Origin: Candidatus Phycosocius spiralis
Lineage (GTDB): Bacteria; Pseudomonadota; Alphaproteobacteria; Caulobacterales; Aquidulcibacteraceae
DNA: 64,000 nucleotides
Assembly (NCBI RefSeq): GCF_030158815.1
Contig: NZ_BPFZ01000006.1
Location: 1 to 64,000 of the forward strand
Reading direction: 5' to 3'
Part shown: piece by piece, positions 36,288-45,619 of the stretch
How positions within the stretch are numbered: the first letter of the stretch is position 1
How the letters are laid out: every line of letters begins with the position of its first letter
Notes under the pieces: model-generated
Told to the model about the DNA's origin: nothing
What the model saw: the letters and a program-made list of their open reading frames with translations, nothing else
The model's database searches: none
Program-made: the position numbers and the translations under genes

Positions 36288-36980
36288 TTAGCTTGGGTCC
36301 TGTAAGCGGCGTGATGCGCGAGCGATCACATCATCACTCAATGCATCCAAACGCACAGCAAATCGATCGAGGCTGCCTGAAAGCCAGTTGTAGAAAATGA
36401 CAGCAGGTATTGCTGCCAACAGGCCCAGTGCTGTGGCGAACAAAGCTTCAGCAATACCAGGTGCTACGACCGCCAAATTCGTATCTCGCGATTGGGCGAT
36501 ACCGCGAAATGCATTCATGATTCCCCAGACTGTGCCAAATAGACCAATGAAAGGTGCAGAAGAGCCAATCGTGGCTAAAACAGCTATGCCGCGTTCAGCC
36601 TTTGCCAGTTCGCGAGCCGTCGCCGCTTGCATCACCCGCTCCATACGTTCTATGGCACGTTCTAGGCCCGCTTCGGTTTGATTGGGGGTGCGCTTTGCTA
36701 ACCGCGCTTCAGCCATGCCAACCCCAACAACCCGTGCCGTAGCATCTCCCGGCTTGGCGCTATCTTCGATCGCTTCAATGCCACGTCCTTCGGCCAGTGC
36801 CGCTTCAACCAAGCGGGCACCAGCCTCTAAACGGCGCATTTGCAACCATTTATCAATGGCAACAGCCCAAGACCAAACCGAGGCTAAGGCTAGGCCGATC
36901 ATGACGGCTTTGACGATCCAATCCGCTTTAAGAAATAAGTCTAAGAAGGAAAAACCGGTTGCTGAAAATACCGCGTCCAT
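36288..36980 (-). CDS. tolQ: Tol-Pal system proton channel protein TolQ (ExbB family)
   Basis: A 230-residue inner-membrane protein with three helices: about residues 20-42 (IVKAVMIGLALASVWSWAVA), 138-160 (LATIGSSAPFIGLFGTVWGI) and 170-195 (IAEALFATALGLLAAIPAVI). The conserved Thr/Ser-lined second and third helices form the channel with TolR. TGAGG lies five bases before the ATG. ybgC, often the first gene of tol operons, is absent upstream. Confidence 0.93.
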   Translation of the reverse strand: MDAVFSATGFSFLDLFLKADWIVKAVMIGLALASVWSWAVAIDKWLQMRRLEAGARLVEAALAEGRGIEAIEDSAKPGDATARVVGVGMAEARLAKRTPNQTEAGLERAIERMERVMQAATARELAKAERGIAVLATIGSSAPFIGLFGTVWGIMNAFRGIAQSRDTNLAVVAPGIAEALFATALGLLAAIPAVIFYNWLSGSLDRFAVRLDALSDDVIARASRRLQDPS

Positions 36981-37333
36981 AAACGCCTCACTAATAGGTT
37001 AAAGGGCTACTGTTTGCCAATAGCCAATAAATACGGCTTCTCTGCGGCGATAAGGTTAATAACTGATGAGAATGCGGTGAATGACATGCCAGTATTACCC
37101 ATATGCCGTGCACAAGGATCAAGCCCACGATACCGCCCGATTTGGCAGTCTGACAACACCCCTTGACTTGACTTTGTGCTCTTAAACCCGTATCCGCGCC
37201 CCTCTTCTGGCTAGTCTTTAAAGTAAAAGCCCACCACTTAGTGGCCCAAGACCATGGGTTGGCTGGAAATCACAAATGCGCCGATATGCACTCCATCTGA
37301 GAGTGACAAGGCTTTAGCAAGAGAGAAATCGCT
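36981..37333. other. Divergent promoter region between tolQ and rpmB
   Basis: This 353-bp gap must hold the promoters for tolQRA (minus) and rpmB (plus). A possible rpmB promoter is TTGACT at 37168-37173 with GTATCC 16 bases later (37190-37195). Short frames in the gap look random. No operator could be assigned. Confidence 0.4.
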
Positions 37334-37630
37334 ATGTCGCGCCGTTGCGAATTGACCGGAACCGGTCCTATGGTTGGCAATATTGTTAGCCACTCCAACA
37401 CCAAGACCAAGCGTCGTTATTTGCCGAATTTGCAAGAGGTCACCTTGGCCTCTGAGGCTTTGGGTCGTGCATTCAAGTTGCGCATCACCATGGCTGCTTT
37501 GCGCTCAGTTGATCATAATGGAGGTTTGGACGGGTTTATTGTCAAGATGGATGAGACTAAAATGTCTGATCGCGCGCGCAAAATTCGTCGCGATATTAAA
37601 GCGAAGCTGGCTGAAGCCGCAGCTGCTTGA
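37334..37630 (+). CDS. rpmB: 50S ribosomal protein L28
   Basis: A 98-residue ribosomal protein. [21 protein letters not shown] and [17 protein letters not shown] are diagnostic, as is the C-terminal [19 protein letters not shown] of alphaproteobacterial L28. The zinc-ribbon cysteine set is reduced to a single Cys (RRCELTG), the usual C-minus form. It is not next to rpmG. Confidence 0.97.
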   Translation: MSRRCELTGTGPMVGNIVSHSNTKTKRRYLPNLQEVTLASEALGRAFKLRITMAALRSVDHNGGLDGFIVKMDETKMSDRARKIRRDIKAKLAEAAAA

Positions 37631-37755
37631 GGCTTTTTGATCGGCATTTGCGACCAAGGGCTCTTGAGTGAACTGTTGGTAGATTGCTTTACCATTGAGC
37701 CTTGCAGATTACGCTGCGACGAACTGATAAATGCTGTGCTCATTGCCGAGGGTTT

Positions 37756-38829
37756 ATGCGCCTATCCCAAGATCGCCTCCTTCGTGTTCTCGACCGCTTT
37801 GACGAGATTGATGCGCGTTTGTCGGTCTCAAGCGATGGCACAGAAATCATCAAACTGTCGAAAGAACGCGCACACTTAGCACCCGTCGCTGACGCTATCC
37901 GCGAGCTTGAGCGCGCGCGTAACGAAACCGCTGAGCTGGAGCAGATGATCCTCGATCTGCCAGCTGGCGATGAGATGGCCCAAATGGCGGCCTCTGAACT
38001 AGAAAGCCTGCGCGAAACCATCCCGGCGATGGAACAGGCGCTACAGATTTTGCTGCTACCGCGCGATGTCGATGATGAGGCCGATGTCATTTTAGAAGTT
38101 CGCGCTGGCACAGGTGGCGATGAGGCCGCGCTTTTTGCCGGAGATCTCTTTCGGATGTACCAGCGCTATGCCGCGGGCATTGGCTGGAAAGTCGATGTCG
38201 AGAGCGTGTCTGAAGGCGAAATGGGAGGTTATAAGGAAATTATTGCCTCTATTTCTGGCGAAGGGGCTTTTGGGCGCTTGAAGTTTGAAAGCGGCGTACA
38301 CCGCGTTCAGCGCGTGCCTACCACCGAAGCCAGCGGGCGCATTCATACCTCCGCCGCTACTGTGGCCGTTTTGCCCGCGCGTGAGGACGTCGAGATTGAA
38401 ATTCACGACAAGGATATTCGCATCGATACCTACCGCTCTTCTGGTGCGGGAGGTCAGCACGTCAATAAGACCGATTCGGCCGTCCGCCTCACCCATATTC
38501 CAAGCGGTATCGTGGTCACCTCATCGGAAAAATCCCAGCACCAAAACCGCGCGATTGCGATGCGCACCCTTAAAGCCCGCCTTTATGAGCAAGAGCGCTT
38601 GGCCTTAGCAGCAGAACGTTCAGCCAATAGGCAATCCCAAGTGGGCTCTGGTGATCGCTCTGAACGGATCCGCACCTATAATTTTCCCCAAGGCCGAGTG
38701 ACCGATCACCGCATCAATCTGACACTCTATAAGCTTGATGCGTTCTTGGAAGGCGGTGGCTTAGACGAAATGGTTGAAGCTTTGATAGCAGACGATACTG
38801 CTCGGCGCCTTGCAGAAGCCGAAAACTAA
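37756..38829 (+). CDS. prfA: Peptide chain release factor 1
   Basis: A 357-residue factor releasing peptides at UAA and UAG. The GGQ loop [17 protein letters not shown] is present, and the stop-recognition region follows [20 protein letters not shown]. The ATG at 37756 ([18 protein letters not shown]) is the family start; the open frame reaches upstream to 37702 but that extension is not RF1-like. prmC (hemK), which methylates the GGQ glutamine and usually follows prfA, is absent; a protease gene lies downstream instead. Confidence 0.97.
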   Translation: MRLSQDRLLRVLDRFDEIDARLSVSSDGTEIIKLSKERAHLAPVADAIRELERARNETAELEQMILDLPAGDEMAQMAASELESLRETIPAMEQALQILLLPRDVDDEADVILEVRAGTGGDEAALFAGDLFRMYQRYAAGIGWKVDVESVSEGEMGGYKEIIASISGEGAFGRLKFESGVHRVQRVPTTEASGRIHTSAATVAVLPAREDVEIEIHDKDIRIDTYRSSGAGGQHVNKTDSAVRLTHIPSGIVVTSSEKSQHQNRAIAMRTLKARLYEQERLALAAERSANRQSQVGSGDRSERIRTYNFPQGRVTDHRINLTLYKLDAFLEGGGLDEMVEALIADDTARRLAEAEN

Positions 38830-39175
38830 GGATTTGGGCTATTCTCCTTAGGTCCATGATCACTTTGCGATTTCATAGGAGCAGTGGCCCGACACCGCCC
38901 ATCAGCTACCCCCAAAAGCCCCATATGGCCGATCAGCATGACAAGATGATTGATGGGTAAAAATTTTAAAGCAAACAATTGAGGGCTTTGGTGCGATGGG
39001 GCCTGCTCACCAAGATTTTAGGATCGATTGAAGCTTTGGGATGGCAAATGGTGTGATGAAGGACAAAGCGCCTCAACGACCCCGCACTGGAAAGGTTTCT
39101 CTGAAAAATCGCGCAGAAAATTTCTCTTTGGGAAATGGGTTTCCCTCATCGGCGTGTCAGTCTAAGTTTCTTCGG
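38830..39175. other. Gap between prfA and the HtrA gene
   Basis: About 346 bp. An in-frame ATG at 39041 would give the protease 45 extra residues without a signal sequence, so I treat 38830-39175 as leader and promoter DNA. No clear terminator for prfA or promoter was found. Confidence 0.4.
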
Positions 39176-40546
39176 ATGAAACCAATATCTCCAAGCATTG
39201 TCGTAGCCTTTGTGGGCCTATTGTGTGCGGTATCAGTGCCAGTCGTAGCGCAACCACGACAAAACACTTCTTTAGTTAATGCGCCATTTGGAAACGATCG
39301 AGGATTCGCGGAAATCTCGGCGCGATTGTTACCCGCAGTGGTCGGGATTAAGGCAACCCGTGCATTGTCTGGGGCTCCTCGTGATGATGTACATGCCGGT
39401 GCCGGTGGTAGCACAACTGGATCGGGTTTTGTGGTAGATTCCCGTGGGGTGGTCGTGACTAATAATCATGTGATTGAAGGCAATGATGAGTTTGAAGTGG
39501 TTTTGGGTGACGGTACCAGTTTAAAAGCCACATTGATTGGACGAGACAGCGAAACAGATCTTGCTGTGCTGCGTGTGCTTGGGGCCAAGAATTTGGCGAC
39601 CGTAGCTTGGGGAAATAGCGATCAGGTCCAAGTGGGGGAATGGGCCATTGCGATTGGTAGCCCATTTGGCCTTGGAAATTCAGTTTCTGTGGGGGTGATT
39701 TCGGCGCGCAATCGCGATGTGCAAGCCGGCCTTTATGATGATTTTCTCCAAACCGATGCCGCCATTAATCGGGGCAATTCTGGTGGGCCATTGTTCAATG
39801 CACGTGGCCAAGTCGTTGGCGTCAATACGGCCATTGTATCGCCAAATGGGACCCAAGGTGGATCTGTTGGGGTTGGCTTTGCTGTTCCTGCCAATCTCGC
39901 GCGCTCGATCGTTGCTGATATCGTGCGCACAGGCGCGGTCCAGCGTGGTTGGATTGGTGCGCGGGTGCGTCTTTTGTCTCTTGAAGAGCGTGGAGTAGGA
40001 CCTAAAGGGGTGTTGATTAGTGATATTGCCCGTAATTCTCCAGCTGCGTTGGCAGGGCTGAGGGTTGGTGATCGATTGTTGAGTTGGGCTGGGCAAGAAG
40101 TAGTCGATCCGCGCACTTTGGCGCGTTTAGTCGCTTCTGCACGTCCTCAAAGCAGGGTTGCAGTAGAAGCGTTGCGTGGATCACAACCTATCAGGGTGCA
40201 AATGACGATAGCGCGCTTACCCGCTGAACTCAGCCCACCGAGAGGTCAAGCCATGCCTGTTGTCACAGTCTTGGGCATGGTTTTACGCATGGCCACACCA
40301 GCTGATCGACCCCGTTTACCCGCACAGGTTCGCGTGATTATCACAGCGCTTGATCCCTTTGGGCCGGGCAAAGATCAGGTCACAGTTGGCGATGGCTTAT
40401 TGGAAGTGCAGGGCAGGTCGGTTGCCAGCCCACAAGAAGCCCGCGCTGCGCTGTTGGAGGCGGCACGTCATCGTGATGGTGTCGTAATCCGCCTTTACCG
40501 TAATGGCCAATCAATCTATCGTGCGATACGGCCGAGCCGTCGATAG
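39176..40546 (+). CDS. Periplasmic HtrA/DegP-type serine protease with two PDZ-like domains
   Basis: A 456-residue protease for envelope protein quality control. The ATG at 39176 gives a clean signal peptide (MKPISPSIVVAFVGLLCAVS, cleavage near VVAQ). The catalytic triad is His in VTNNHVIEG (about residue 98), Asp in SETDLAV (about 127) and Ser in NRGNSGGPL (about 201). A PDZ domain follows (GVLISDIARNSPAALAGLRVGDRLL), and a second C-terminal PDZ-like segment (KDQVTVGDGLLEVQGRSVA) lacks the canonical binding loop. Length matches the DegQ/DegP class. Which paralogue it is cannot be decided here. Confidence 0.9.
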   Translation: MKPISPSIVVAFVGLLCAVSVPVVAQPRQNTSLVNAPFGNDRGFAEISARLLPAVVGIKATRALSGAPRDDVHAGAGGSTTGSGFVVDSRGVVVTNNHVIEGNDEFEVVLGDGTSLKATLIGRDSETDLAVLRVLGAKNLATVAWGNSDQVQVGEWAIAIGSPFGLGNSVSVGVISARNRDVQAGLYDDFLQTDAAINRGNSGGPLFNARGQVVGVNTAIVSPNGTQGGSVGVGFAVPANLARSIVADIVRTGAVQRGWIGARVRLLSLEERGVGPKGVLISDIARNSPAALAGLRVGDRLLSWAGQEVVDPRTLARLVASARPQSRVAVEALRGSQPIRVQMTIARLPAELSPPRGQAMPVVTVLGMVLRMATPADRPRLPAQVRVIITALDPFGPGKDQVTVGDGLLEVQGRSVASPQEARAALLEAARHRDGVVIRLYRNGQSIYRAIRPSRR

Positions 40547-40613
40547 CCCACGTTCCAAGCGACTCAAGCTCTTGCTGATAGAAGCTGCCAAAACACAAAA
40601 TTACGAAAAGAAT

Positions 40614-41882
40614 TTAGACTTGTTTTTTGAATCCAGCTTTTTGGGCGGCTAACAACTCATCATCTGTTAAATCGCCCTCCCATTTAGCAACCACGGCAGT
40701 AGCAATCGAATTGCCAATCACATTGGTTGCTGAACGGCCCATATCTAAGAAGTGGTCAACAGCCAAGATGAGCAAAATGCCAGATTCGGGGATTTTGAAA
40801 AAGGACAAGGTTGCAGCTATCACCACCAAGGATGCGCGCGGTACACCCGCCATACCTTTAGAGGTCACCATCAAGAGTAACAACATGGTAGCAATCTGAG
40901 CAATGGTTAAGTGAATGCCATATGCTTGCGCGATAAACAAAGTGGCAAATGTACAATACATCATCGAACCATCGAGGTTGAATGAATAGCCCAGCGGCAG
41001 CACAAAACTGGCGATCCGGCGAGAAACACCAAATTTCTCTAATTGCTCCATGGTCTTCGGATACGCCGCCTCTGAAGAAGCGGTAGAAAAGGCCAGTAAA
41101 GCAGGCTCCCTTATGCGGGTGATTAGGTTCCCGATCGCGGGCCCGATCATGACAAAACCAGCTGAGATAAGGAGACCCCATAATAGGATCAGTGCTAGAT
41201 AAAAGCCACTTATAAAGGATGCATAAGTGCCAAGCACAGCAAGCCCCTTAGTTGCAATCACCGCCGCCACAGCCGCAAAGACAGCAACTGGGGCCAGCGA
41301 CATCACATAGCCCGTCAGTTTCAGCATCGCATGAGATATTTTGTCCGCCAATTCGGCCAAAGGCTTGCCTTCTTCGCCCATTGCCGTCACTGCGACGCCA
41401 AAGAAGATCGAAAACACCACAATCTGGAGAATCTCATTATTTGCCATGGCTTCCACGATGGATTTGGGCACCAAATGAAGGATGAATTCCTTAAGCGTTA
41501 ATGCCGTTGGCTTGATATCACTTGTCGCATCAGTTGGGGGAATTGGCAGATTAAGGCCGATACCTGGATGCAACACAGTTGCGATGATAGCCCCCAGACC
41601 AAGAGAAACCAAAGATGCCGTTAAAAACCATGCCATGGTTTTAAGTCCGACCCGGCCTAAAGTGGTGGTGTCACCAATATGGGCTATACCAGCAACAAGG
41701 GTAGCAAAAACCAAGGGGGCGATGATCATTTTGATCAGGCGCAAAAAAATGTCGGTAACGATCTTAAAATTTTCAGCCCATATCGCCTGACCGTTGGGGG
41801 ACACAAATTGAAAGATTGCTGCCCCTACCGCAATACCTAAGACCATCGCTGTAAGGATAAAGAGCGTAAAATTCTTATTCAT
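40614..41882 (-). CDS. Dicarboxylate/amino acid:cation symporter (DAACS/GltP family)
   Basis: A 422-residue inner-membrane carrier with about eight helices and two re-entrant hairpins. The serine-rich hairpin FSTASSEAAYPKTMEQLEKF and the SFNLDGSMMYCTFATLFIAQ segment (family NxDG) are diagnostic, as is the later DHFLDMGRSATNVIGNSIAT with its substrate-binding Asp and Asn. Expected substrates are glutamate, aspartate or C4-dicarboxylates with H+ or Na+. It lies downstream of an orphan peptide-binding lipoprotein on the same strand (41 bp). Confidence 0.93.
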   Translation of the reverse strand: MNKNFTLFILTAMVLGIAVGAAIFQFVSPNGQAIWAENFKIVTDIFLRLIKMIIAPLVFATLVAGIAHIGDTTTLGRVGLKTMAWFLTASLVSLGLGAIIATVLHPGIGLNLPIPPTDATSDIKPTALTLKEFILHLVPKSIVEAMANNEILQIVVFSIFFGVAVTAMGEEGKPLAELADKISHAMLKLTGYVMSLAPVAVFAAVAAVIATKGLAVLGTYASFISGFYLALILLWGLLISAGFVMIGPAIGNLITRIREPALLAFSTASSEAAYPKTMEQLEKFGVSRRIASFVLPLGYSFNLDGSMMYCTFATLFIAQAYGIHLTIAQIATMLLLLMVTSKGMAGVPRASLVVIAATLSFFKIPESGILLILAVDHFLDMGRSATNVIGNSIATAVVAKWEGDLTDDELLAAQKAGFKKQV

Positions 41883-41923
41883 AAATGGATTTGCCTTGGC
41901 TTTGCAGGTGAAAAGGGGTCGTT

Positions 41924-43465
41924 TTAAGCAGCGATATGCAATGATGGCCAGATGATGGGTGCCAGCCCCTCAATTCCGCCCGTGACACGCTTATGCACCA
42001 ACCAGGTCGAAGGGAAGAACCAAATGCCAGTAATCGGGCTTGCTTGCAGTAAAATAGCCTCAGCTTTAAGTGTTTTCGCCCTACGAGCTTCGGGATGGCT
42101 TTGCGCACGCGCAGCCGACAGTGCTTGGTCAAAAGCCCAGTCTTTCCATTGGTGGGAATAGGCGGTGCCACCTGCCCCCCAAGAGGCCATCAAATCAATC
42201 GGATCTGATTTCATACCTTTATCAAGGCGTACAACCGCTGCATCAAAATCAAAGCCATTGAGACGCGAAACAATGGCGTTGCTATCGGCGGCATACAAAG
42301 ACGCCTCAACTCCAATTTGCCGCCACATATCGGCGATTTGAATAGCGGCACGCTCACGATCGTCTTTGGCGACCAGTAGCTCAAAGCGCAATGGGTTTGC
42401 CGGTGTAATTCCTTTGGCTGTCAAAATCGCTTGTGCTTGGTTTGGGTCAAAGGCCGGTTGTTTCAAACCGTGGATAAAGCGACCAGCCGGTTCAACTGAA
42501 CCCCGCATGATGGTGTTGGCGATGATTGTGCGATCAAATCCCATGGCTAAGGCACGACGAATGTTAGGATCCTTGAGTTGGGGTTTTTTGGTATTGAAAC
42601 TGATATAGACAAAGCGGGGGGCCGGAAAAACTTGATATTGGGTGCCAAATTCCTCGCTAAGGTTTTTAGCGCGCAGCAAAGGTGGGTCTTGGGCTAAGTC
42701 CAGATCGCCCGATTGAAACATCCGCAGCCTCGTTGATGCGTCTTCAATAGCTTCCACGCTGATTTTCTTCGGCATATTCGCTTTCCAACCCCCGAGTGGA
42801 TTATGGTCAAACAAGAGGCGGGTTTGTGTGCGCTCAATTGGCTTATAGGGCCCAGACACCACGATTTTGTCGAGTTCTGTCCATTTATCCCCATAGATTT
42901 TCCGAACATGAAGGGGGATGGGGTAAAATTCTTGCATCCGGCTCCAGAATTGGGCGTCTGGCGCATTAAGCTCAATGATGAGTGTGGTTGGATCTGGTGC
43001 GCGCACGCCAATGGTGGCCGAGTCTTTCCCATCGACAACGCAGTCGCGATAGCCTTTGATCATAAAAAGCTCAGATGCGTCAGCATAGGCGGTCTTTTGG
43101 TCTGCCCCTAACCGCAGGCTGTCTTGAACATCTTTTGACGTGATGGGTTTACCATCTGACCATGTGCGGCCCGGAGCAATTTTAAATGTCCAGACTTGGT
43201 TGGTATTGCTTGGCGTCCAACTGTTGGCAAGGGCCGGTGCTGGCCCACCGTTTGGGCCATAACCGATGAGGGGCAAGAAAAACTGGCGAAACAACAAAGC
43301 CGCCGCCGCAAACTCTGCCTTGAGTGGATCAAGTGAATCTGGTCCGCCCACAAGCCCAACCCGCAAAGTATCGGGCGGCGCTGGCGCTTTGCTACACGCG
43401 GGCAGGCTGGCGAACGGAGCTGCAGAAAGCGTGGAAACAAGATATCTTCGATCAATGTCAACCAT
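41924..43465 (-). CDS. Peptide ABC-transporter substrate-binding lipoprotein (family 5)
   Basis: A 513-residue OppA/DppA-type protein. The N-terminus reads as a lipoprotein signal (STLSAAPFASLPACSK). Family features are SLDPLKAEFAAAALLFRQFF, LANSWTPSNTNQVWTFKIAP followed by GRTWSDGKPITSKDV, and later IRRALAMGFDRTIIANTIM. No permease or ATPase gene adjoins it, so it would have to feed a distant transporter or has another role. It lies between carA (47 bp upstream) and the symporter, all minus strand. Confidence 0.88.
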   Translation of the reverse strand: MVDIDRRYLVSTLSAAPFASLPACSKAPAPPDTLRVGLVGGPDSLDPLKAEFAAAALLFRQFFLPLIGYGPNGGPAPALANSWTPSNTNQVWTFKIAPGRTWSDGKPITSKDVQDSLRLGADQKTAYADASELFMIKGYRDCVVDGKDSATIGVRAPDPTTLIIELNAPDAQFWSRMQEFYPIPLHVRKIYGDKWTELDKIVVSGPYKPIERTQTRLLFDHNPLGGWKANMPKKISVEAIEDASTRLRMFQSGDLDLAQDPPLLRAKNLSEEFGTQYQVFPAPRFVYISFNTKKPQLKDPNIRRALAMGFDRTIIANTIMRGSVEPAGRFIHGLKQPAFDPNQAQAILTAKGITPANPLRFELLVAKDDRERAAIQIADMWRQIGVEASLYAADSNAIVSRLNGFDFDAAVVRLDKGMKSDPIDLMASWGAGGTAYSHQWKDWAFDQALSAARAQSHPEARRAKTLKAEAILLQASPITGIWFFPSTWLVHKRVTGGIEGLAPIIWPSLHIAA

Positions 43466-43512
43466 CGCCCAACAATGCCGCCCAAAAGCGCCACGTCAAG
43501 GGGTGCTGGGCT

Positions 43513-44682
43513 TCACCCACCCTGTTTGCTTGAAGACATCGCGTCTATAAAACGCTGAAACACATAGTAACTATCTTTTGGGCCGGGGCTAGCTTCAGGA
43601 TGATATTGCACTGAAAAAACCGGCTTATCCTTTAAGGCAATGCCACAGTTTGAACCGTCAAATAAAGAGACATGAGTCTCAATGACGCCTTCGGGCAAGC
43701 TATCTTTATCAAGCGCAAACCCATGATTCATCGACACAATCTCAACCTTCTTGGTCGATAAGTCTTGCACCGGGTGATTGGCACCATGGTGGCCTTGCGC
43801 CATTTTGATGGTTTTGGCACCAAGCGCCAGTCCAAGCAATTGATGGCCAAGGCAAATACCCAAAAGGGGGATGCCAGCGGCGATGATAGCTTGAATGGTC
43901 GATGTTGCGTATAGTCCGGTGGCAGCGGGGTCACCTGGACCGTTGGACAATAAGACGCCATCGGGGTTTTTCGCCAAAATAGCCTCAGCACTGGTTTGCG
44001 CCGGCACGACGTGAACCTGAACCCCACTGGAGCCTAAACAGCGTAAAATGTTTTCCTTGACACCAAAATCAATCACAACGACCTTTAACTCGGGGGTGAC
44101 GACGACATCTTCGCCCTTAAAGTCATATGCTTGTTGACAACTCACCTCTTTGGCGAGGTCGAGGCCTATAAGGCCAGACCAAGTATTGGCTTTAGCCACT
44201 AAAGCATCCAGATCAAAATGCCCGTTTGGGCTATGGGCGATGACACCTTGGGGCATTCCGTTTTCACGAATGCTTTTAGTTAAAGCCCTTGTATCGATAC
44301 CACTTAGCCCCACAATGTTTTTTTGCTTGAGCCATGCGTCAAAAGAAAGTGTTGAACGCCAGTTTGAAGGCCGGGTGGGAGGTGACCGCATGATAGCTCC
44401 GCGTGCGCCTTGGACTGCGGGCGGGCTCGAACCTTCTTCATCTTGTTTGTTGGTGCCCGTATTGCCGATATGGGGTGCGGTGAATGAAACGATTTGGCCG
44501 GCATAGGAAGGGTCAGTCAGGATTTCTTGATAACCCGTCATGGATGTATTGAAGCAAATTTCACCAACCGCTTCGCCAATTGCACCACAGCCCGCTCCCC
44601 AAAACAAGGTACCATCGGCCAGAGCAAGGACGGCTGTTTTCTGGCGCGCGAACGCGGGCGCTTGGTGTGGCGCTTGTGTCAA
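43513..44682 (-). CDS. carA: Carbamoyl-phosphate synthase small subunit
   Basis: A 389-residue glutaminase subunit supplying ammonia to CarB for arginine and pyrimidine synthesis. The N-terminal domain contains [20 protein letters not shown]. The class I amidotransferase domain has GPGDP, the nucleophile Cys in [10 protein letters not shown], and the His/Glu of [20 protein letters not shown]. carB is not adjacent. The gene probably starts the carA-SBP-symporter run. Confidence 0.96.
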   Translation of the reverse strand: MTQAPHQAPAFARQKTAVLALADGTLFWGAGCGAIGEAVGEICFNTSMTGYQEILTDPSYAGQIVSFTAPHIGNTGTNKQDEEGSSPPAVQGARGAIMRSPPTRPSNWRSTLSFDAWLKQKNIVGLSGIDTRALTKSIRENGMPQGVIAHSPNGHFDLDALVAKANTWSGLIGLDLAKEVSCQQAYDFKGEDVVVTPELKVVVIDFGVKENILRCLGSSGVQVHVVPAQTSAEAILAKNPDGVLLSNGPGDPAATGLYATSTIQAIIAAGIPLLGICLGHQLLGLALGAKTIKMAQGHHGANHPVQDLSTKKVEIVSMNHGFALDKDSLPEGVIETHVSLFDGSNCGIALKDKPVFSVQYHPEASPGPKDSYYVFQRFIDAMSSSKQGG

Positions 44683-45011
44683 GGTGGTGCTCCGTGGATT
44701 AGTTTGCTGTTAAGCCTGCTTGTCGGTGTCGTCAAATCAGGATTTCAGCGCAAGAGCAAAATTGTGTGACCGCCTGAAGCGATCGCGTGGTTGTGATCTA
44801 CAGTAAACGCTAGGTCATTAAGCAGATAAGCCAATAGGGCTTAAATGCGCTTGGATGCCTGTTTTGATCCCCAAACCGCATAAAATTTAAGGGCTCATCA
44901 TTGTGTTAAATCGCCTAAAGACAATTGAGCTCTGTATCAGCAAGCTTGCTCCAAAGCACTCCTAGACAATCGCATCCTAAGCAGAGAAATGCTTATTTGC
45001 TTAGGATTGGC
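44683..45011. other. carA upstream region with a hairpin
   Basis: About 329 bp containing the carA promoter region. ATCCTAAGCA (44974-44983) and TGCTTAGGAT (44998-45007) form a perfect 10-bp inverted repeat with a 14-base loop, 5 bp beyond the stop of the next minus-strand gene. It is a likely 3' hairpin for that gene but lacks a T-tail. No arginine or pyrimidine regulatory site was recognised. Confidence 0.45.
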
Positions 45012-45416
45012 CTAATCAAAGCGAAACTGGTCATGACAGTCTTGCAGGATCATCATATTGACATCATCGACGGCCTTGCGACGAATTTTAATAAGGTCTA
45101 ACACCCGTTCATCGGATAAGAAACGCCATAAAATGCGGGGATTGGGATACCAAAAGGCCCCAACATAATCCCATTGCCCGCGTGGGCCAATCAGTTGCAG
45201 CGCGATGGGGGATTGGGTGATACGCTTAGCCCCAAACTCTTGCAGTATCGGCAAAATCCCCCCTTGATACAATCGCCAAGCAGCATCTGCGCGCCCATCC
45301 GCCAAATCAAGACGTAACCGCATCAGTGACAGGACAATGATCGGTTGATCCGACGGCAAGGTTTTAATCGCCTGGAACGCCTCTAAAGTTGGCTCGATTT
45401 CATCATATAGCCCCAT
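45012..45416 (-). CDS. Small DUF1330-like (dimeric alpha/beta barrel) protein
   Basis: A 134-residue protein of unknown function beginning MGLYDEIEPTLEAFQ. The pattern VLSLMRLR, then an Ala/Asp-rich helix ending AAWRLYQGGILPILQEFGAK, then LIGPRGQWDYVGAFWYPNPR, then a helix FLSDERVLDLIKIRRKAVDD fits the DUF1330/ferredoxin-like barrel family. The ATG at 45416 lacks a strong Shine-Dalgarno; a TTG at 45437 is also in frame. It is divergent from the acyltransferase gene, with a perfect palindrome between them. Confidence 0.55.
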   Translation of the reverse strand: MGLYDEIEPTLEAFQAIKTLPSDQPIIVLSLMRLRLDLADGRADAAWRLYQGGILPILQEFGAKRITQSPIALQLIGPRGQWDYVGAFWYPNPRILWRFLSDERVLDLIKIRRKAVDDVNMMILQDCHDQFRFD

Positions 45417-45454
45417 GGGGCTAGGGAACAGCCTCAATCAAAATTACGCAAGCT

Positions 45455-45481
45455 ATAGTCGCAGTAGTTTACTGCGACTAT
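45455..45481. repeat. Perfect 12-bp inverted repeat in a divergent promoter region
   Basis: ATAGTCGCAGTA (45455-45466) and TACTGCGACTAT (45470-45481) are perfect reverse complements separated by only three bases. The palindrome lies between two divergent genes, 39 bp upstream of the minus-strand gene. It could be an operator for a dimeric regulator controlling both; as a terminator it would be oddly placed. Confidence 0.8.
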
Positions 45482-45619
45482 GTGCGGCCTCGTTTAGTGG
45501 CTGCGAGAGCTCTAGGACCCCCTAAGGGCCATGGGGGGAATTTGGAAAAAATTGCAGGTTAAAAATTTGATCTTAAGGCCCCTTTTATGGCACGTTTGGA
45601 AAGTCTGGGAGATGTGTTC

